7,015 nucleotides of DNA from JAWXCH01 sp034440595 (GTDB taxonomy: Bacteria > Planctomycetota > Planctomycetia > Pirellulales > JALHPA01), in contig JAWXCH010000255.1 of assembly GCA_034440595.1 (NCBI GenBank), positions 1 to 7,015 of the forward strand, in the 5' to 3' direction. Shown here piece after piece: positions 5,398 to 7,015 of this stretch (position 1 is the stretch's first letter; every line of letters starts with the position of its first letter). The notes beneath the pieces were generated by a model. The model did no database searches. It was not told the origin of the DNA and was given only the letters and a program-made list of their open reading frames with translations. The position numbers and the translations under genes were made by a program.

Positions 5398-6820
5398 CAG
5401 GAAAAAATACCTTAAACATGAGCCAGGCCATGAACAGAGTCATCGTCAAATTCAACGACTGGCCGACAACGTATAACGTCAACGCCTTTCCACCGCGCAG
5501 ATACTTCCACAATTCGCGGAAATTGGTCTCCAGGCCAATACTGACAAATGCCAGACAAAAGAACCATACGCGCAGTTGTTTGGTTGGCTCGATGGCAGCG
5601 TCGGTGATTCTACTTCCTGTGACCGAATCGGCAGCGACCCACGAGGCAATCAATGAGGCGGCCACAAATCCCAAAATAAACTTGGGAAAGCGATGCCAGA
5701 TTTCCGACCAGCGGGGCCGTGTTGCCGATTCGCTCTTGTCTCGTTCGACGTATGTCGCCCAGTAGACTGCTACCCCAAATGCCACCACGCCGATCAATAC
5801 ATTCTGAATCAGCTTGATGGTAATTGCGACTTTCTCAGCACTCTTTCCCAGCGCGCCACCCGCCGCGGAAACCGCCCCGGTCGAATCGATTGTTCCACCG
5901 ATCCAGGCACCTCCTAAAATCTCATCCATTCCGACAAACTTAATAAACGCCGGCAGTACGATCATCATGATGGCAGTAAAAGCGAGCGAAATACCAATCG
6001 CCAGTGACAGCTCTTCCTTTTTGGCTTTGCAGGCAGCCGCCGTGGCAATCGCCGCCGACGCTCCACAGACCGACATGTCGGCCGAGATCACGATGTTCAA
6101 GGTTTTTGACTCCATCTTCAGCACCTTCTGACCAAAGATATAGGTACTGATCAGTACGACAGGAGTCGTCACCCAGGAGACAAAAACGCCCGGCAGGCCA
6201 AGTGCCAATAGTTCTGAAAGTAATACTTCCGCACCGAGTAACACCAGCCCGGTTTTGATGTAGAACTCGCCGCGAACCGCCGGCCGCAGCCACGTCGGAG
6301 TGCCGACGGTATTGCTGATGATCAAGCCGACGAGGAGTGCCCAGAGAACATACTCCATGTTGTAGTAAGCGACGACCTCCTGCTCGGCCAATACAAATGC
6401 CAGGACCGCCAGCAAGAACACCAATGGAAACGCCAGCAGGAATCCCGGTAGCGACTGCCGCATTCCGACGATGCCGATTCCAAACAAACCGGCAGATACA
6501 AAGAAAACAGCGAGAATGCCGGGTACGCGGCTCGAACTTGTTCCCTCCTTTTTCGTCGAAAAAAAAGAGTCGAGCGGATTATTACTCCATTTATCAGCTT
6601 TGGTTAACCAGCTTGTGGCCGGAGAACGCGCTTTGACCGGGTTCTCCTTTTCTTCTGCCGCAATTTGCTCCGAGAAATCGGCAGGTAGCGAATTCCAAAC
6701 GGCCAGAAAAGAAGCCACAATCAAAAATCCACCGATCCAAATGGCCCACCAGTCCTCGGTTCGCAACAATGATTGCCATCCTCTTGGTGCTTCGTCGACG
6801 ACGCCTGGCTCTGCTTCCAA
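5372..6820 (-). CDS. YeiH-family (putative sulfate exporter family) membrane transporter with N-terminal extension
   Basis: 482-residue multi-pass inner-membrane protein of the YeiH family (Pfam Cons_hypoth698). Annotations call it a putative sulfate exporter, but the substrate is poorly established. The family core runs from about residue 125 to the end. Recognisable blocks are the FYIKTGLVLLGAEVLL segment (187-202), SADMSVCGASAAIATAAACK (246-265), GGAWIGGTIDSTGAVSAAGG (303-322), ITIKLIQNVLIG (333-344) and FCLAFVSIGLETNF (421-434). The usual length is about 340-360. Here about 120 residues are added, with a membrane segment at 28-44, a hydrophilic loop (about 48-98) and a segment at 100-120. 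The start is TTG at 6820: the strong ribosome site AGGAG (6831-6827) lies six bases upstream, and no ATG exists in frame between it and the purD stop. An out-of-frame ATG at 6825-6823 is a decoy. The gene begins 54 bases after purD. Confidence 0.85.
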   Translation of the reverse strand: MEAEPGVVDEAPRGWQSLLRTEDWWAIWIGGFLIVASFLAVWNSLPADFSEQIAAEEKENPVKARSPATSWLTKADKWSNNPLDSFFSTKKEGTSSSRVPGILAVFFVSAGLFGIGIVGMRQSLPGFLLAFPLVFLLAVLAFVLAEQEVVAYYNMEYVLWALLVGLIISNTVGTPTWLRPAVRGEFYIKTGLVLLGAEVLLSELLALGLPGVFVSWVTTPVVLISTYIFGQKVLKMESKTLNIVISADMSVCGASAAIATAAACKAKKEELSLAIGISLAFTAIMMIVLPAFIKFVGMDEILGGAWIGGTIDSTGAVSAAGGALGKSAEKVAITIKLIQNVLIGVVAFGVAVYWATYVERDKSESATRPRWSEIWHRFPKFILGFVAASLIASWVAADSVTGSRITDAAIEPTKQLRVWFFCLAFVSIGLETNFRELWKYLRGGKALTLYVVGQSLNLTMTLFMAWLMFKVFFPDAAKALGQ

Positions 6821-6826
6821 TTCATT

Positions 6827-6831
6827 CTCCT
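6827..6831 (-). promoter_or_regulatory. Shine-Dalgarno site deciding the TTG start of the YeiH-family gene
   Basis: On the reverse strand AGGAG (6831-6827) lies six bases before the TTG at 6820 but only one base before an ATG at 6825-6823 in a different frame. The spacing favours the TTG. The ATG frame ends after 35 codons and would give an unrelated short peptide. This is the clearest ribosome site in the window. Confidence 0.7.
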
Positions 6832-6874
6832 CTTCGTCGTTGGCAATTGGCGCGAAACGTGTGTCAAATATTTG

Positions 6875-7015
6875 TCAGCGTGTCGCAGCAATCGCCTTGT
6901 CCGAGATATCCTTGCGGCACCAGGCACCTTCCCAGCGAATTTGCTTCACCGCCGTATAGGCCGACAGTTTGGCGTTGGCAATGCTGGCTCCCAAACTGGT
7001 CACGCCCAGCACGCG
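6875..7015 (-). CDS. purD: Phosphoribosylamine-glycine ligase, C-terminal fragment (PurD)
   Basis: The last 46 codons of a gene that runs off the right edge and ends at TGA 6877-6875. The visible residues begin RVLGVTSLGASIANA and continue with AYTAVKQIRWEGAWCRKDIS. This is the C-terminal signature of GAR synthetase, where family members read approximately VLGVTALG..AYxAVxxIxFxGxxxRxDIG. The ATP-grasp enzyme joins glycine to phosphoribosylamine, the second step of purine synthesis. The catalytic regions lie outside the window, so completeness cannot be judged. The fragment is in frame and shows no sign of decay. The YeiH-family gene follows 54 bases on in the same direction, so the two may share a transcript. 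Confidence 0.88.
   Translation of the reverse strand, partial: RVLGVTSLGASIANAKLSAYTAVKQIRWEGAWCRKDISDKAIAATR

Noticed and set aside
1..7015. Hidden mobile element, CRISPR array, toxin-antitoxin or defence system
   Set aside because: I found no regularly spaced repeats, transposase-like or integrase-like translation, terminal repeats or tRNA. Housekeeping and motility genes account for nearly all of the window.

Overview
The window looks like ordinary core chromosome from a free-living, motile, Gram-negative-type bacterium. My best guess is a planctomycete or close relative. That is inference from the style of the proteins (an enlarged YeiH-type transporter, a YacP-like NYN protein with a Gly/Ser-rich tail, a divergent MotB), the weak or absent Shine-Dalgarno sites on most genes and the moderately GC-rich coding sequence. 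No marker gene settles the phylum.

Layout. Positions 1-251 hold no gene I can defend. They contain a 16-bp palindrome and a good extended -10 promoter candidate in front of pyrB. On the + strand follow pyrB (252-1235, aspartate carbamoyltransferase), pyrC (1285-2565, class I dihydroorotase) and a NYN/YacP-like RNase-fold protein (2641-3189). After a 268-bp gap come motA (3458-4243) and motB (4288-5004), the two halves of a flagellar stator. A short AT-rich gap (5005-5106) separates these from a convergent minus-strand group. Read in its own direction, that group is the C-terminal end of purD (7015-6875), a 482-residue YeiH-family membrane transporter (6820-5372), and a 96-residue single-pass membrane protein (5397-5107) whose start overlaps the end of the transporter gene.

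How the genes relate. PyrB and PyrC carry out steps two and three of de novo UMP synthesis. Both keep their catalytic residues, and enzymes of these classes are known to form ATCase-DHOase complexes in some bacteria. MotA and MotB form the ion-conducting torque unit of the flagellar motor; two threonines in MotA fit a sodium-driven PomA-like unit. PurD belongs to purine synthesis, and its link with the transporter is probably only positional.

I found no CRISPR array, tRNA, rRNA, transposase or defence system. The points most worth following up are the eroded peptidoglycan-binding signature in MotB, the small membrane protein overlapping the YeiH-family gene, and that transporter's TTG start beside a decoy ATG together with its long N-terminal extension.
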